From positions 328,511-392,510 of the forward strand of contig NZ_JTLD01000004.1 of NCBI RefSeq assembly GCF_000798815.1: DNA of 64,000 nt, given 5' to 3'. Positions 10,124-19,879 of this stretch are shown here, one piece after another; the stretch's first letter is position 1; every line of letters begins with the position of its first letter. Below the pieces are notes generated by a model. It saw nothing but the letters and a program-made list of their open reading frames with translations. It made no database searches and had not been told where the DNA came from. The translations under genes and the position numbers were made by a program. The DNA is from Alistipes sp. ZOR0009. Lineage in GTDB: Bacteria > Bacteroidota > Bacteroidia > Bacteroidales > ZOR0009.

Positions 10124-10154
10124 CCTCTTAGCCAACAAATATTTGGCATAGAGG
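10124..10154 (+). other. Hairpin after the helical protein gene
   Basis: CCTCT (10124-10128) with AGAGG (10150-10154) and GCCAA (10131-10135) with TTGGC (10143-10147) form a two-step stem with a small symmetric internal loop. It lies 43 bases past the stop. Only A/T-mixed sequence follows, with no T run, so it is a 3' hairpin of uncertain role. Confidence 0.5.
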
Positions 10155-10310
10155 ATTAAAATCTACCTGCCGACAGGATGATACGTTGTTAGAATATGGT
10201 TATTCACATTTGATTGTTTAGTAGAATTTTGTTACAGACTAAAAGGGTACTAGCCATACTACCCTATTGTACTACAAGCCACGCAACATGCAGAAACTTG
10301 TAGAAGAAGT

Positions 10311-10348
10311 TAACGCTCCTCTTGCGATAAGATGAGCGTTACTTTTTT
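10311..10348 (+). terminator. Intrinsic terminator in the 10082-10528 gap
   Basis: TAACGCTC (10311-10318) pairs with GAGCGTTA (10334-10341), followed by CTTTTTT. The loop has an extra TCTT/AAGA pairing. It is 230 bases past the previous stop, so it may end a longer 3' region or an unrecognised short transcript. The rest of this 447-base gap shows no gene. Confidence 0.8.
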
Positions 10349-10528
10349 AAAGCTACCAGTCCAAGATATCCATACACAACTTCCAATAGCCGCTGCATGC
10401 AAAAGAAAAAGCATCAAAAATAAAATGAAAGCCGCCTAAATAAAAAAACTATACCTTCAACGACTACTGACATACAGCTGTCACCAGCCCATGCTACTTT
10501 TACATTATAAACTATAAATGATACGATT

Positions 10529-10984
10529 ATGGAAGTAAAAGAAGTTGGTTCAATGCTTGTGTGCGGAATAAAAGTACGTACATCGATGAGCAAAATTACG
10601 GAACACGTAGGAGTAAAACCCGAAGCACTAATGAAGGAGCTCGCTGCACAAGAGATTGCCCCTGTTGGACCTCAGGTTTGGTGCTACACGGGCTGCGACG
10701 GAACATCGGCAGAGGCAGAATTTGATTTGCTTATAGCTATACCCGTATCTAAAGAGGGAAAAGAGCAAAATGGCTTTGTATTTGAAACCCTGCCAAGCTA
10801 TCGCCACGTATCGGTAATACATAAAGGCCCCTGGAGCGAGCTTGCTGCTGCCTACGAGCAGCTGGTATCGAATATCGCCAATGCTGGCTTGACCCTTGTA
10901 GGTACATCTCGAGAGATTTACCTAAATTGCGATTTTGAAAATCAGCAAAACTGCGTAACAGAAATACAGATGGAGGTAGCGTAG
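10529..10984 (+). CDS. Stand-alone GyrI-like / effector-binding domain protein
   Basis: 151 residues covering just one GyrI-like small-molecule-binding domain (the C-terminal ligand domain of many AraC and MerR regulators), with no DNA-binding part. Visible hallmarks are the repeated beta-alpha-beta layout and the segment HVSVIHKGPWSELAAAYEQL, in which the ligand-pocket acidic residue usually lies. Such proteins bind lipophilic or cationic compounds, and some hydrolyse them. Likely cytoplasmic. A DUF3795 gene starts 29 bases downstream on the same strand, so the two probably share a transcript. A second stand-alone GyrI-like gene lies at 60017-60499. Confidence 0.75.
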   Translation: MEVKEVGSMLVCGIKVRTSMSKITEHVGVKPEALMKELAAQEIAPVGPQVWCYTGCDGTSAEAEFDLLIAIPVSKEGKEQNGFVFETLPSYRHVSVIHKGPWSELAAAYEQLVSNIANAGLTLVGTSREIYLNCDFENQQNCVTEIQMEVA

Positions 10985-11013
10985 CACGCTAATCCCCCTT
11001 TAACTATACTACC

Positions 11014-11370
11014 ATGGAAAATAAACCAAAGATAACGGCAGATACGGCTTTGATTGCATACTGCGGTCTTTATTGTGGAGCATGCAGAAGGTATACCAGC
11101 GGTAAATGCCCGGGTTGCCATGATAATGTAAAAGCAACATGGTGCAAGGTTAGATCTTGCTGCATGGAGAATAATATTGCCAGCTGCGCCGATTGCAAAA
11201 CGGTTGGCCATGCGCAATGTGCGTATTTCAACAATTTTATGGGCAAGCTATTTGGCGTACTCTTTAACTCGGACAGAGGAAAGTGTATTGAGCGCATAAA
11301 AGAGGTGGGATACCTGGCCTACTCGGTTGAGATGGCGGAAAAAGGGGCTCAAACAATAAAAAGAAGGTAG
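11014..11370 (+). CDS. DUF3795-type cysteine-rich protein
   Basis: 118 residues with about 12 Cys, starting YCGLYCGACRRYTSGKCPGC and followed by WCKVRSCCMENNIASCADC. This Cys spacing is that of the DUF3795 family, thought to bind metal (zinc or Fe-S); the function is unknown. The C-terminal third is helical (CIERIKEVGYLAYSVEMAEK). It follows the GyrI-like gene by 29 bases. An inverted repeat at 11402-11441 separates it from the WYL regulator. Confidence 0.75.
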   Translation: MENKPKITADTALIAYCGLYCGACRRYTSGKCPGCHDNVKATWCKVRSCCMENNIASCADCKTVGHAQCAYFNNFMGKLFGVLFNSDRGKCIERIKEVGYLAYSVEMAEKGAQTIKRR

Positions 11371-11401
11371 GCTCAAAAAAATTAAGACATTACCTGTTGA
11401 A

Positions 11402-11441
11402 GCAAAAAGTAAGCGACCGTTTTTCTGTTGCTTACTTTTGC
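11402..11441 (+). promoter_or_regulatory. Inverted repeat overlapping the promoter of the YafY-type regulator
   Basis: GCAAAAAGTAAGC (11402-11414) and GCTTACTTTTGC (11430-11441) are inverted copies with one bulged A, 15 bases apart. The right arm contains TACTTTTG (11433-11440), a good TAnnTTTG -7 box, 41 bases before the ATG at 11482. The repeat may be an operator for autoregulation, or a terminator of the upstream pair, or both. Confidence 0.6.
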
Positions 11442-11481
11442 ATTTTGTAGTACGTTCGAAAACAATATCCTCTTTTGCCCC

Positions 11482-12441
11482 ATGAATAGAATAGATCGCC
11501 TACAAGCCATACTGATTCATCTACAAAGTAAGAAGGTGGTAACCGCGGCAGAGCTGGCCGAGCGGTTTAACCTGAGTGTACGCACCGTTTACCGGGATAT
11601 CAGAGCGTTGGAGGAGGCTGGAGTTCCCATTGGAGCAGAAGCTGGGCTCGGATACTATCTTGACGAGAGCTATCACCTTCCACCAGTTAGCTTTACCAAT
11701 AGCGAAGCATCAGCCCTACTAATTGGAGGCAAGTTTGTAGAGCAGATGAGCGATTCGCATACTAGGGAAGCCTACCGATCGGCATTATTCAAGATAAAAT
11801 CGGTACTAAATAGCAAAGAGAAGCATGAGATTGACGTATTACAAGAAAACATTAGAGTGTTTGGACGTCAACAGCCAAACGATTGCAGAGAGAGGGCGCT
11901 GCTAGTAGATGTGCAGCAAGCAATAGTAAGCAGAACTGTGCTCGATATAGAATACCACGCCTACTACAACAATAAAACAACGCAACGAAGGATAGAACCC
12001 ATTGGAATGGTGTACTACAGCAACAGCTGGCACCTTATAGGCTACTGCCTGCTCAGAAATGAGTATAGAGACCTACGCTTAGATCGGATACAGCAGCTAC
12101 AGCGAACAAAAGAACCTTTTACAAAGGAAAAACACATTTGCCTAGAGGAATACTTTGAACAAATGCAGCAAGACCATCAAGTGCATCGAATTACGCTGCT
12201 AGTAAAGGAAGATAGCCTGAGCTACATTCAAGATTCGAAATACTGGTATGGATTTACCTACGACGAACCTGCTACAGAAGGATGGCGTCGGCTATTTTTC
12301 AGAAACGGAGATTTAAATGGATTTGCCCGATGGGTACTAATGGCTGCAGGAGAGACAAAAGTGGAAGAGCCAGCAGAATTAAATCAGATGGTGGTTGAGC
12401 TAGTTTGCTCGCTCAACAAAATCTATTTGACAAAAAAATAA
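11482..12441 (+). CDS. YafY-type transcriptional regulator (HTH_11 + WYL + WCX)
   Basis: 319 residues. The N-terminal winged HTH (residues 1-60) contains TAAELAERFNLSVRTVYRDI, typical of HTH_11. The WYL ligand domain lies near 135-210 (RRIEPIGMVYYSNSWHLIGYC and YRDLRLDRI), followed by a WCX-like C-terminal extension. The start at 11482 (MNRIDRLQAIL) is the family start; an in-frame frame extends to 11428 but crosses the promoter. It converges with the SRPBCC/VOC pair, ending 7 bases from it, a common pairing of YafY regulators with such enzymes. It probably controls itself through the inverted repeat at 11402-11441. Confidence 0.85.
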   Translation: MNRIDRLQAILIHLQSKKVVTAAELAERFNLSVRTVYRDIRALEEAGVPIGAEAGLGYYLDESYHLPPVSFTNSEASALLIGGKFVEQMSDSHTREAYRSALFKIKSVLNSKEKHEIDVLQENIRVFGRQQPNDCRERALLVDVQQAIVSRTVLDIEYHAYYNNKTTQRRIEPIGMVYYSNSWHLIGYCLLRNEYRDLRLDRIQQLQRTKEPFTKEKHICLEEYFEQMQQDHQVHRITLLVKEDSLSYIQDSKYWYGFTYDEPATEGWRRLFFRNGDLNGFARWVLMAAGETKVEEPAELNQMVVELVCSLNKIYLTKK

Positions 12442-12447
12442 TACTAC

Positions 12448-12879
12448 CTACGTTGTGCTAAGCGACTCGCAGTAATTCTTAAATCGAACTAATATCGAAA
12501 GCCAACCATCGCGCTGCATTTCGATAGGATGCGTATTTTCGGTTTCGAAGGTTTCCACAATTTCGGTAGAACCACCTTGCCTCCAGAATAGAATTGACAC
12601 AGACCTTCCATCGTCGAGCAGAAAAGCAAGCTGCTCTTTAGGAACCACAGCAGTATACTTACCGCTAAAATCGAAACCTATCAAACCACTCTTTGCCTCC
12701 ATTCGGTAGCAGAAGCGCCCATCGGGACGCAAATTGTTGTCGGCACGAGTAGTATGCCAATCGTCAGAAGCACAATTCCATATTAGGATATCACTAGGAG
12801 AAGTCCAGCGGCTCCAGACAACATCGATTGGTGCGTTTACAACAATGCGTAACGTAACTATTTTACTATTTGCATTCAT
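12448..12879 (-). CDS. SRPBCC / AHSA1-type (START-like) protein
   Basis: 143 residues with one SRPBCC fold: the opening VTLRIVVNAPIDVVWSRWTSP, a central DFSGKYTAVVPKEQLAFLLDDGR and a closing helix (MQRDGWLSILVRFKNYCESL) are characteristic of AHSA1-like small proteins. These bind hydrophobic ligands; the ligand is unknown. It is second in a two-gene unit, 21 bases after the VOC gene, and converges with the WYL regulator at 11482. Confidence 0.8.
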   Translation of the reverse strand: MNANSKIVTLRIVVNAPIDVVWSRWTSPSDILIWNCASDDWHTTRADNNLRPDGRFCYRMEAKSGLIGFDFSGKYTAVVPKEQLAFLLDDGRSVSILFWRQGGSTEIVETFETENTHPIEMQRDGWLSILVRFKNYCESLSTT

Positions 12880-12900
12880 ACCTATATATTTAGAAGGATT

Positions 12901-13338
12901 TTAGCGGTTCTCGCAGTTGAACATCCATTGAACCCCAAATTTATCGGTACAGCTGCCGTAGTAAGCCCCCCAAAACATATCTTGAAGATCCATCGTAACC
13001 TTTCCGCCATTTGCCAAAGCGTCGAAAAGCCTTTTAGTCTCCTCGCGAGTATCCGTTTCGAGGTTTATGTGCACGTTGTTACCTGCGTTAACATGAAATC
13101 CACAGGATTCGGGAGCGTCTGTTCCCATTAAGATATGACCACCAAGGATTGGAAGTTCGACATGCATTACCAGCATTTTATCCTCTTCGGATAGAGGAGG
13201 CATTCCCTCCATAGGAGGCATATCGCCAAATCGGGCTATTCCACCACGAGTAAATTCACCCCCAAAAATAGATTGATAGAACTTAAAAGCCTCTTCGGTA
13301 TTTCGAGGGAAATTGAGATAGGTACTGACTCTTGCCAT
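12901..13338 (-). CDS. VOC family / PhnB-like glyoxalase-fold protein
   Basis: 145 residues. The start MARVSTYLNFPRNTEEAFKF and the segments FYQSIFGGEF, LPILGGHILMGTDAPE and WGAYYGSCTDKFGVQWMFN match the PhnB-like subgroup of the VOC superfamily (PF06983). Many members of this subgroup have no known reaction. It forms an operon with the downstream SRPBCC gene. Confidence 0.85.
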   Translation of the reverse strand: MARVSTYLNFPRNTEEAFKFYQSIFGGEFTRGGIARFGDMPPMEGMPPLSEEDKMLVMHVELPILGGHILMGTDAPESCGFHVNAGNNVHINLETDTREETKRLFDALANGGKVTMDLQDMFWGAYYGSCTDKFGVQWMFNCENR

Positions 13339-13427
13339 CGCGTTTCGTTTACATTTATTAAGTATTTAAACATAAAGAAACTAATTTTGTTTCAGAAAAA
13401 GCTAAAATATTGCACATTCTAAAAGAA

Positions 13428-13470
13428 AAACATCCGTTAATAGAGTCCCTCTCTACTAACGGATGTTTTT
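13428..13470 (-). terminator. Bidirectional intrinsic terminator downstream of cysS
   Basis: AAACATCCGTTA (13428-13439) pairs with TAACGGATGTTT (13457-13468), and the loop holds a further TAGAG/CTCTA stem. A-rich sequence on the left and T-rich on the right allow termination in both directions. It serves cysS, which ends at 13509. Confidence 0.9.
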
Positions 13471-13508
13471 ATGTGGTAAGCAGTACGCTTTAAAGCAGCA
13501 GAACTTGG

Positions 13509-14981
13509 TTAGGCAATTTCCCAATCAAAGCCATCCTTGCGATCTTTAACGATAACCCCAATTTTATTTAGCTCATCTCTAATTTTATCGGAAGTGGCAA
13601 AGTCTTTATTAGCCTTTGCCTGCATGCGAATATTAAGCAACATGTTAATAAGATCAGCGGTAAGGTTACTTTTGGTATCGCCAGCAATGCTATCGTCGCG
13701 TAGGCCTAGAATCTCGAATACCGTGGTATTAAAGATGCTTGATAGGCGCTCGAGATCGGCAGCAGAGATCTTTTCTTTACCATCGTAAATTGAATTGATA
13801 TTACGCACCCAGTCAAAAAGAACAGAGATAGCAATTGGGCTGTTTAAGTCGTCATTTAGCGCATCAAAAACGCCCGTTTCCAACTCGTCGACATTTACGG
13901 TAGAGACATCCGAAGCCTTTAGCTTGCTAAGCGTATTGGCTGCGGTAAGAAGTCGTTGTAACCCCTTTTCGGCAGCTTGTAACGCCTCATTAGAGAAGTC
14001 GAGCGTGCTACGATAGTGAGCTTGAAGCGTAAAGAAACGAATGGTCATAGGACCATAGGCTTGCTCAAGGAGCTTATGGCTTCCGTTGAACAATTCCTCC
14101 AAGGTAATGAAGTTACCTAAGCTTTTTCCCATCTTCTGCCCGTTGATGGTAAGCATATTATTATGCATCCAGTAGTTTACGGAATCGTGCCCAAGAGCAG
14201 CGGTGCTCTGAGCGATTTCGCACTCGTGGTGAGGAAACATCAAGTCCATACCACCTCCATGAATGTCAAACTTTTCGCCAAGGTACTTGGTACTCATAGC
14301 AGAACATTCGAGGTGCCAACCGGGGAAGCCATCGCTCCAAGGAGAAGGCCAGCGCATTATATGTTCGGGCTGTGCTTTTTTCCAAAGCGCAAAGTCGAAC
14401 GAGTTGCGCTTTTCGCTTTGCCCATCTAGCTCGCGAGTATTGGCTTGGAGATCGTCCAAAATACGACCAGAAAGTTTTCCATAAGGATACTTGCGGTTGT
14501 ATGCCTCAACATCAAAGTAAATAGAGCCTTGGCTTTCGTAGGCAAAGCCGGCATCTTGGATTTTCTTAACCAAATCGATCTGCTCGATAATATGGCCCGA
14601 AGCATGAGGTTCGATGCTTGGGGGAAGCACATTAAGAAGCTTCATTGCATCATGGTAGCGGTTGGTGTAATACTGCACCACCTCCATGGGCTCCAGCTCC
14701 TCTAATCGGGCTTTCTTGCCTATTTTATCGTCTCCGCTATCGGCATCATTCTCAAGGTGGCCAACGTCGGTAATGTTACGCACATAGCGAACCTTGTACC
14801 CTCTATTTTTGAGATAACGAAACAGCAAATCGAAGGTGATGGCTGGACGAGCGTGCCCCAAATGCGGATCGCCATAAACCGTAGGACCGCAAACATATAG
14901 TCCTACATGTGGAGGGTTGATTGGTATAAAATCTTCCTTTTTTCGCGTAAGCGTATTGTAAATCTGCAATTTGCCTTCCAT
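13509..14981 (-). CDS. cysS: Cysteinyl-tRNA synthetase
   Basis: 490 residues; class I aminoacyl-tRNA synthetase charging tRNA-Cys. Signatures: the N-terminal zinc ligand in [13 protein letters not shown] (which also contains the HIGH-type motif HLGH), further ligands in WHLECSAMS and FPHHECE, and the KMSKS loop as KMGKSLGN. A helical anticodon-binding region (about 350-490) ends in [22 protein letters not shown] at 14984 precedes the ATG at 14981; the ATG ([10 protein letters not shown]) is taken as the start. Single-gene unit with its own terminator. Confidence 0.97.
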   Translation of the reverse strand: MEGKLQIYNTLTRKKEDFIPINPPHVGLYVCGPTVYGDPHLGHARPAITFDLLFRYLKNRGYKVRYVRNITDVGHLENDADSGDDKIGKKARLEELEPMEVVQYYTNRYHDAMKLLNVLPPSIEPHASGHIIEQIDLVKKIQDAGFAYESQGSIYFDVEAYNRKYPYGKLSGRILDDLQANTRELDGQSEKRNSFDFALWKKAQPEHIMRWPSPWSDGFPGWHLECSAMSTKYLGEKFDIHGGGMDLMFPHHECEIAQSTAALGHDSVNYWMHNNMLTINGQKMGKSLGNFITLEELFNGSHKLLEQAYGPMTIRFFTLQAHYRSTLDFSNEALQAAEKGLQRLLTAANTLSKLKASDVSTVNVDELETGVFDALNDDLNSPIAISVLFDWVRNINSIYDGKEKISAADLERLSSIFNTTVFEILGLRDDSIAGDTKSNLTADLINMLLNIRMQAKANKDFATSDKIRDELNKIGVIVKDRKDGFDWEIA

Positions 14982-15205
14982 CACTTAAAAAAAATAGTTC
15001 GAAACACAAAGTTAATGATTTATGAGCGAATGACGAGCATCTGAAAAGATAAAATGGAAATATAGCAAAGCCAGCCACCTATGCTACTGGCATAAAACTG
15101 CATTTTGCTGAATATCGTAAAGGCATTACCGCAGCTCTATAGCCCTTAAAAAAGGCTAGAAGGCAGTTTATTCGAGAATATGGCAATAAGCTTCTTGGTT
15201 TTTTG

Positions 15206-15213
15206 TACCTTTG
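15206..15213 (+). promoter_or_regulatory. -7 box (TACCTTTG) for rnr
   Basis: TACCTTTG matches TAnnTTTG, 49 bases before the rnr ATG. A -33 box at the usual distance is not obvious. The gap between the cysS and rnr starts (14982-15262) holds no gene. Confidence 0.5.
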
Positions 15214-15262
15214 TGAATAGTTCATTTCACCCGCCCCCGTTCATTTTTAATAGAATAACTTT

Positions 15263-17596
15263 ATGAAGAAAGTTAAAAGCGACGAAAAATCAAGCAGCAA
15301 AAGCATTAAGAAAAAAAGTATCGAAAAGCACATTTTTGAGATTATCTCCACGCATCCCAACAAATCATTTAGCTACAAAGAGATTGCTAAAACTTTGGGA
15401 TTGAAGGATAACGGACAAAAGCACACCGTGATGGTTTGCCTAACAGAGCTCAAGCGCATGGGCATGGTGAACGAGATTGAGCACGGGGTATTTAAGGTTG
15501 TTACCAAGGGGGGATTTGTTGTCGGCAAGGTAGATATGACGCAGAGTGGTTCTGCCTTTATCATATCACCAGATACCGAAGAAGATGTATTCATTTCGCC
15601 AAGTAAAATGAACCAAGCGCTACACGGCGATACGGTTCGCGTTTACGTTTATCCCTATAAAGGGAAAAAACGCCCAGAAGGAGAAATCGTAGAGATACTT
15701 GAAGCAGGAAAGCGTCAATATGTTGGAACGGTAGAGATGTCGCCCAACTATATATTCGTAGTACCCGATGGCAAGCAAATGCCGTTCGACATATTTGTAC
15801 CAATGCGCCATGCTGGCGATGCCCAAAATGGCGACAAGGTAATTGTTAAGGTTATCGAGATGCCTAAAACAGGGAAGAATCCAATTGGAGAAATCGTTGA
15901 AGTTTTAGGAAAGCCTGGCGACAATGAGGTAGAAATGCACGCAATACTAGCCGATTACGGACTACCATATAAGTTTCCTGAAGAGGTTGAGCGCGCAGCA
16001 GATTTCATTAAAGATGACATAATTCCATCAGAAATTGCCAAGCGCCGAGATATGCGCCACATTACCACGTTTACTATAGACCCTGCTGACGCCAAGGACT
16101 TTGACGATGCATTATCGTTTAGTAAGCTCCCCAATGGCCATATTGAGGTTGGCGTACACATTGCAGATGTTTCGCACTACCTACAGCCAGGCTCTATTAT
16201 CGATAAGGAGGCTGTAGAAAGAGCAACATCCGTTTATCTTGTAGATAGAACCGTTCCGATGCTACCAGAGCGGCTATCAAACTTCCTCTGCTCGCTTCGT
16301 CCTAACGAGGACAAGCTTACCTACTCGGCTGTATTTGAGTTGGACGAAGATGCCAATGTAATTAACACATGGATAGGCAGAACCGTTACCCACTCGGATC
16401 GTAGATTTACCTATGAGGAAGCTCAGGAGGTTATTGAAACAGGGAATGGTGACTACAAAGATGAGATTCTAACCCTACATAAGCTGGCCCAGAAATTACG
16501 TGCCGACAGATTCAAGCACGGAGCCATTGCCTTTGATAGAGAAGAGGCCAAATTCGAAATAGATGAGACAGGAAAGCCTCTAAGAGTCTACTTTAAGACA
16601 CAAAAGGAGAGCAATCAGCTCATAGAAGAGTTTATGCTTTTGGCCAACAAGAAAGTTGCAGAACATATTGGTAAGGTAAAAGGAAGAAGTAAACCAAAAA
16701 CATTTGTTTACCGTATTCACGACGTGCCTAATCCCGAAAAGTACGACACCTTCCGCCGTTTTGTTGTGAAATTTGGTTACTACCTACAAGCAAGCAACAG
16801 CAAAGGCATCTCAAAAGAGCTAAATCAGCTGCTATCTGACGTAAAAGGCAAGACTGAGGAAAACCTGATAGAGACCCTAGCGGTACGCTCGATGGCAAAG
16901 GCAAAATACTCGACTGAAAACATAGGCCACTACGGGCTACAGTTCGACTACTATACCCATTTCACCTCACCTATTCGACGCTACCCGGATGTGATGGTGC
17001 ATCGCTTGCTCGACATGTACGATCATGGTGCCTCTTCTCAGGATCAAGAATCGTACGAAGAGCTATGCCTACAATCCTCCGAAATGGAGATCAAAGCATC
17101 CGATGCCGAAAGAGCATCCATCAAGTACAAAATGGTAGAGTTCATGGTGGATAAAGTTGGGATGGAGTTCGATGGTATCGTTTCTGGCGTTACGGATTGG
17201 GGCATCTACGTAGAGATCAAGGAAAACAAGGTTGAAGGAATGGTTTCGACCCGCGACCTAACCGACGATAGCTACATCTTTGATGAGGACAGCTACAGCC
17301 TAGTTGGCCGCAACACTGGAAGACGCTTTACCCTTGGAGATGAAGTGCGCATACGTGTTCTACGAACCAACCTAGCGCGCAAGCAGCTAGACTACGAGCT
17401 AATTGGAGTTGGCGGCCAAGAAGTTTCCTTTGAACCTGCCGTTAACACAGGATTCTCAGGAAAAGGAAGCGCCCGAACCAGCAGAGAACCGCATAAAAGC
17501 AGATCGGAAGGACGCAAAACAGAGCGAAAATCGGGAAGCCGAAAAAGCGGTGAAAAGAAAGCAGGAAAAAAATCAAGCAGCAAAAGAAGAAGATAA
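15263..17596 (+). CDS. rnr: Ribonuclease R
   Basis: 777 residues; 3'-5' exoribonuclease that degrades structured RNA. Domains in order: winged helix (about 20-80), two cold-shock domains (about 80-230), RNB catalytic domain (from about 260) with DPADAKDFDD (starting near residue 273) supplying the metal-binding aspartates and FTSPIRRYPDVMVHRLL closing it, an S1 domain (about 630-715), and a strongly basic Lys/Ser/Arg tail. The first residues (MKKVKSDEKSSSKS) are also basic. Monocistronic, with a promoter and a terminator next to it. Confidence 0.96.
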   Translation: MKKVKSDEKSSSKSIKKKSIEKHIFEIISTHPNKSFSYKEIAKTLGLKDNGQKHTVMVCLTELKRMGMVNEIEHGVFKVVTKGGFVVGKVDMTQSGSAFIISPDTEEDVFISPSKMNQALHGDTVRVYVYPYKGKKRPEGEIVEILEAGKRQYVGTVEMSPNYIFVVPDGKQMPFDIFVPMRHAGDAQNGDKVIVKVIEMPKTGKNPIGEIVEVLGKPGDNEVEMHAILADYGLPYKFPEEVERAADFIKDDIIPSEIAKRRDMRHITTFTIDPADAKDFDDALSFSKLPNGHIEVGVHIADVSHYLQPGSIIDKEAVERATSVYLVDRTVPMLPERLSNFLCSLRPNEDKLTYSAVFELDEDANVINTWIGRTVTHSDRRFTYEEAQEVIETGNGDYKDEILTLHKLAQKLRADRFKHGAIAFDREEAKFEIDETGKPLRVYFKTQKESNQLIEEFMLLANKKVAEHIGKVKGRSKPKTFVYRIHDVPNPEKYDTFRRFVVKFGYYLQASNSKGISKELNQLLSDVKGKTEENLIETLAVRSMAKAKYSTENIGHYGLQFDYYTHFTSPIRRYPDVMVHRLLDMYDHGASSQDQESYEELCLQSSEMEIKASDAERASIKYKMVEFMVDKVGMEFDGIVSGVTDWGIYVEIKENKVEGMVSTRDLTDDSYIFDEDSYSLVGRNTGRRFTLGDEVRIRVLRTNLARKQLDYELIGVGGQEVSFEPAVNTGFSGKGSARTSREPHKSRSEGRKTERKSGSRKSGEKKAGKKSSSKRRR

Positions 17597-17597
17597 G

Positions 17598-17622
17598 AAA
17601 AGGCTCCTACGGGAGCCTTTTT
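17598..17622 (+). terminator. Intrinsic terminator of rnr
   Basis: GGCTCC (17602-17607), loop TACG, GGAGCC (17612-17617), flanked by four A and five T. It begins one base after the rnr stop codon. Confidence 0.93.
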
Positions 17623-17686
17623 AGCAATTGCCAATTGCCAAATAAAACCTACTTTGCATATTCTTTTAAACACAAGCCTAAGCACT

Positions 17687-19636
17687 ATGAGAAAAATTCT
17701 AATAGCTTTACTAGGAGTGCTTTCTATTAGCAGCATAGCAAATGCGCAAAAACGCTATGTCCTAACATCTCCCGATAAGCAAATCACTGCAACAATTACG
17801 GCAGGCGATACCCTTACCTATAAAGTCGATTACAAAGGAGAGACCGTCCTACAACCATCGAAGCTAACGCTCACCTTTGGCGGACTAAAGACCTTTGGCG
17901 TTAAACCCAAGGTTGCAAATGCCAAACAAACCTCTGTTGACGAAATAATTGATGCGGTAGTTGCCCAAAAATCCTCCAAGATTGCCGATAGCTACAACCA
18001 GCTAACTATCAAATTTAGGAGAGGATACGCTATAGCTTTCCGCGCATACAACGATGGTGTTGCATACCGCTGGCAAACCACCATCAAAGGAGAGCATATT
18101 GTAAAAGATGAGCTGGTTGAATTTGCCTTTCCCGACAAAGCAAAGCTATGGTTTCCGGAAGAGAAAAGCATCTACTCGCATCAGGAGCGTAAATACAGCT
18201 ACATTAACCTAGCGGAAGTTGGACCAACCCGATTCGGATCAACAGGAATGCTTGTTGACTTAGGGAAAGCTAAGGTTTACCTCTCAGAATCGGATTTGGA
18301 AGAGTATCCAGGAATGTTTCTACGAGGTAGTGCATCAAAGCCAAACTCGTTGATCGGAAAATTTGCAGGATATCCGCTTGAGGTAAAATCAAAATCGGAT
18401 AGAGACGAGGTGGTAACCCAGTATGCCGATTTTTTGGCTAAAACCGCAGGCTCCAGAACATTTCCTTGGCGCCTAATGGTAATTACCGACAACGACATAA
18501 AGTTGGCTGAGTCGATGATGGTTTACAAGCTGGCATCCGAAAATAGAATAAAAGATCCATCGTGGATTAAACCTGGGAAAGTTGCCTGGGACTGGTGGAA
18601 TGATCTAAACATATACAACACAGAGATCAAATCGGGTGTAAATACCGAAACCTACAAGTACTATATCGACTTTGCAAGCAGATATGGCCTTCGCTACATC
18701 ATCCTTGATGAAGGATGGTACCACCTCGAAGATGTGCTAAAGGTAAAAAAGGAGGTGAATATAGAGGAGCTAATCAGCTACGGCAAATCGAAGAACGTAG
18801 ATATCATACTTTGGGTTACATGGAAAGCCCTAAACGAAAAGATGGATGAAGCCTTGACCCAATTCGAAAAATGGGGAGTTAAGGGCATTAAGGTTGACTT
18901 CATGCAGCGCGACGATCAAAAGATGGTAGAGTTTTACTATACCACAGCGAGCAAAGCGGCCGAACATAAGCTGCTAGTCGACTATCATGGCGCCTACAAG
19001 CCAACCGGATTACAGCGAACCTTCCCGAACGTAATAAGCTTCGAGGGTGTTTACGGCCTAGAGCAAAATAAGTGGACAGACGACGAAACCGTAGACCACA
19101 ACGTAACGCTTCCTTTCATCAGAATGGTTGCAGGGCCAATGGACTTTACGCCTGGAGCAATGCTTAACGCTACCAAAGATGAGTTTAAAGCCAACTGGAG
19201 TCGTCCAATGGCTTACGGAACCCGCTGCCATCAGCTGGGAATGTATGTAATTTACGAAAGTCCGCTACAAATGCTTGCCGATAGCCCTTCGAACTACTAC
19301 CACGAACCAGCTGCTATGGATTTCCTATCAAAAGTTCCTACCGTTTGGGACCAAACCATAGGAATTGATGGAAAGGTAGGAGATTTCATTATCATGGCTC
19401 GCCGCAGCGGCAGCCAATGGTACATTGGAGGAATGACCGACTGGACCTCGCGAGATGCAACCATTAAGCTCGATTTTCTGCCAGAAGGGGAGCACACGCT
19501 AACGCTTTGGCAGGATGGCCCCAACGCCGATAAGGCAGCGGTAGACTGCATAACCAAAAAGATAACAGTTAGCAAAGGGCAAACAATCACCATCCCAATG
19601 GCCAAAGGAGGTGGGTTTGTTGGCATAATAGAATAA
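17687..19636 (+). CDS. GH97 family alpha-glycosidase, secreted
   Basis: 649 residues. The ATG at 17687 (MRKILIALLGVLS) gives a signal peptide ending at IANAQ; the frame extends to 17654 without signal-peptide logic. The layout is that of SusB-type GH97 enzymes: N-terminal beta-sandwich (about 25-280), TIM barrel (about 285-560), C-terminal beta domain. The barrel carries KVDFMQRDDQ, with the Asp at residue 404 in the position of the nucleophile of retaining GH97 alpha-galactosidases, and SFEGVYGLEQ (Glu453). This favours a retaining enzyme over the inverting SusB type, but substrate is inferred. Probably periplasmic. No SusC/SusD pair is nearby. A strong terminator follows. Confidence 0.88.
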   Translation: MRKILIALLGVLSISSIANAQKRYVLTSPDKQITATITAGDTLTYKVDYKGETVLQPSKLTLTFGGLKTFGVKPKVANAKQTSVDEIIDAVVAQKSSKIADSYNQLTIKFRRGYAIAFRAYNDGVAYRWQTTIKGEHIVKDELVEFAFPDKAKLWFPEEKSIYSHQERKYSYINLAEVGPTRFGSTGMLVDLGKAKVYLSESDLEEYPGMFLRGSASKPNSLIGKFAGYPLEVKSKSDRDEVVTQYADFLAKTAGSRTFPWRLMVITDNDIKLAESMMVYKLASENRIKDPSWIKPGKVAWDWWNDLNIYNTEIKSGVNTETYKYYIDFASRYGLRYIILDEGWYHLEDVLKVKKEVNIEELISYGKSKNVDIILWVTWKALNEKMDEALTQFEKWGVKGIKVDFMQRDDQKMVEFYYTTASKAAEHKLLVDYHGAYKPTGLQRTFPNVISFEGVYGLEQNKWTDDETVDHNVTLPFIRMVAGPMDFTPGAMLNATKDEFKANWSRPMAYGTRCHQLGMYVIYESPLQMLADSPSNYYHEPAAMDFLSKVPTVWDQTIGIDGKVGDFIIMARRSGSQWYIGGMTDWTSRDATIKLDFLPEGEHTLTLWQDGPNADKAAVDCITKKITVSKGQTITIPMAKGGGFVGIIE

Positions 19637-19651
19637 CAGGAACTCGTAATA

Positions 19652-19690
19652 ACAGCAAAGCCTGCTCTTTTATAGAGCAGGCTTTGCTGT
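19652..19690 (+). terminator. Long-stem terminator after the GH97 gene
   Basis: A perfect 16-bp stem (19652-19667 with 19675-19690) and a 7-base loop begins 16 bases after the stop codon. The T-rich run after it is short (TTTG). Confidence 0.88.
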
Positions 19691-19879
19691 TTGTAACCAA
19701 AATAAGATGCAGAGGAAAAAGATAAACTTTGCTTCCATTTTTATATTCTTAAGAAATCTATCAGCCAACAACAACAATTTCAGCAGAATTTTTAGTTACT
19801 TGAAGGCTAGATAGCGACCTATAGCAAAAAATTGTGACCATTCTGAAAATTAGGCACAAAAAAAGCAAAGTAAGAGCAT

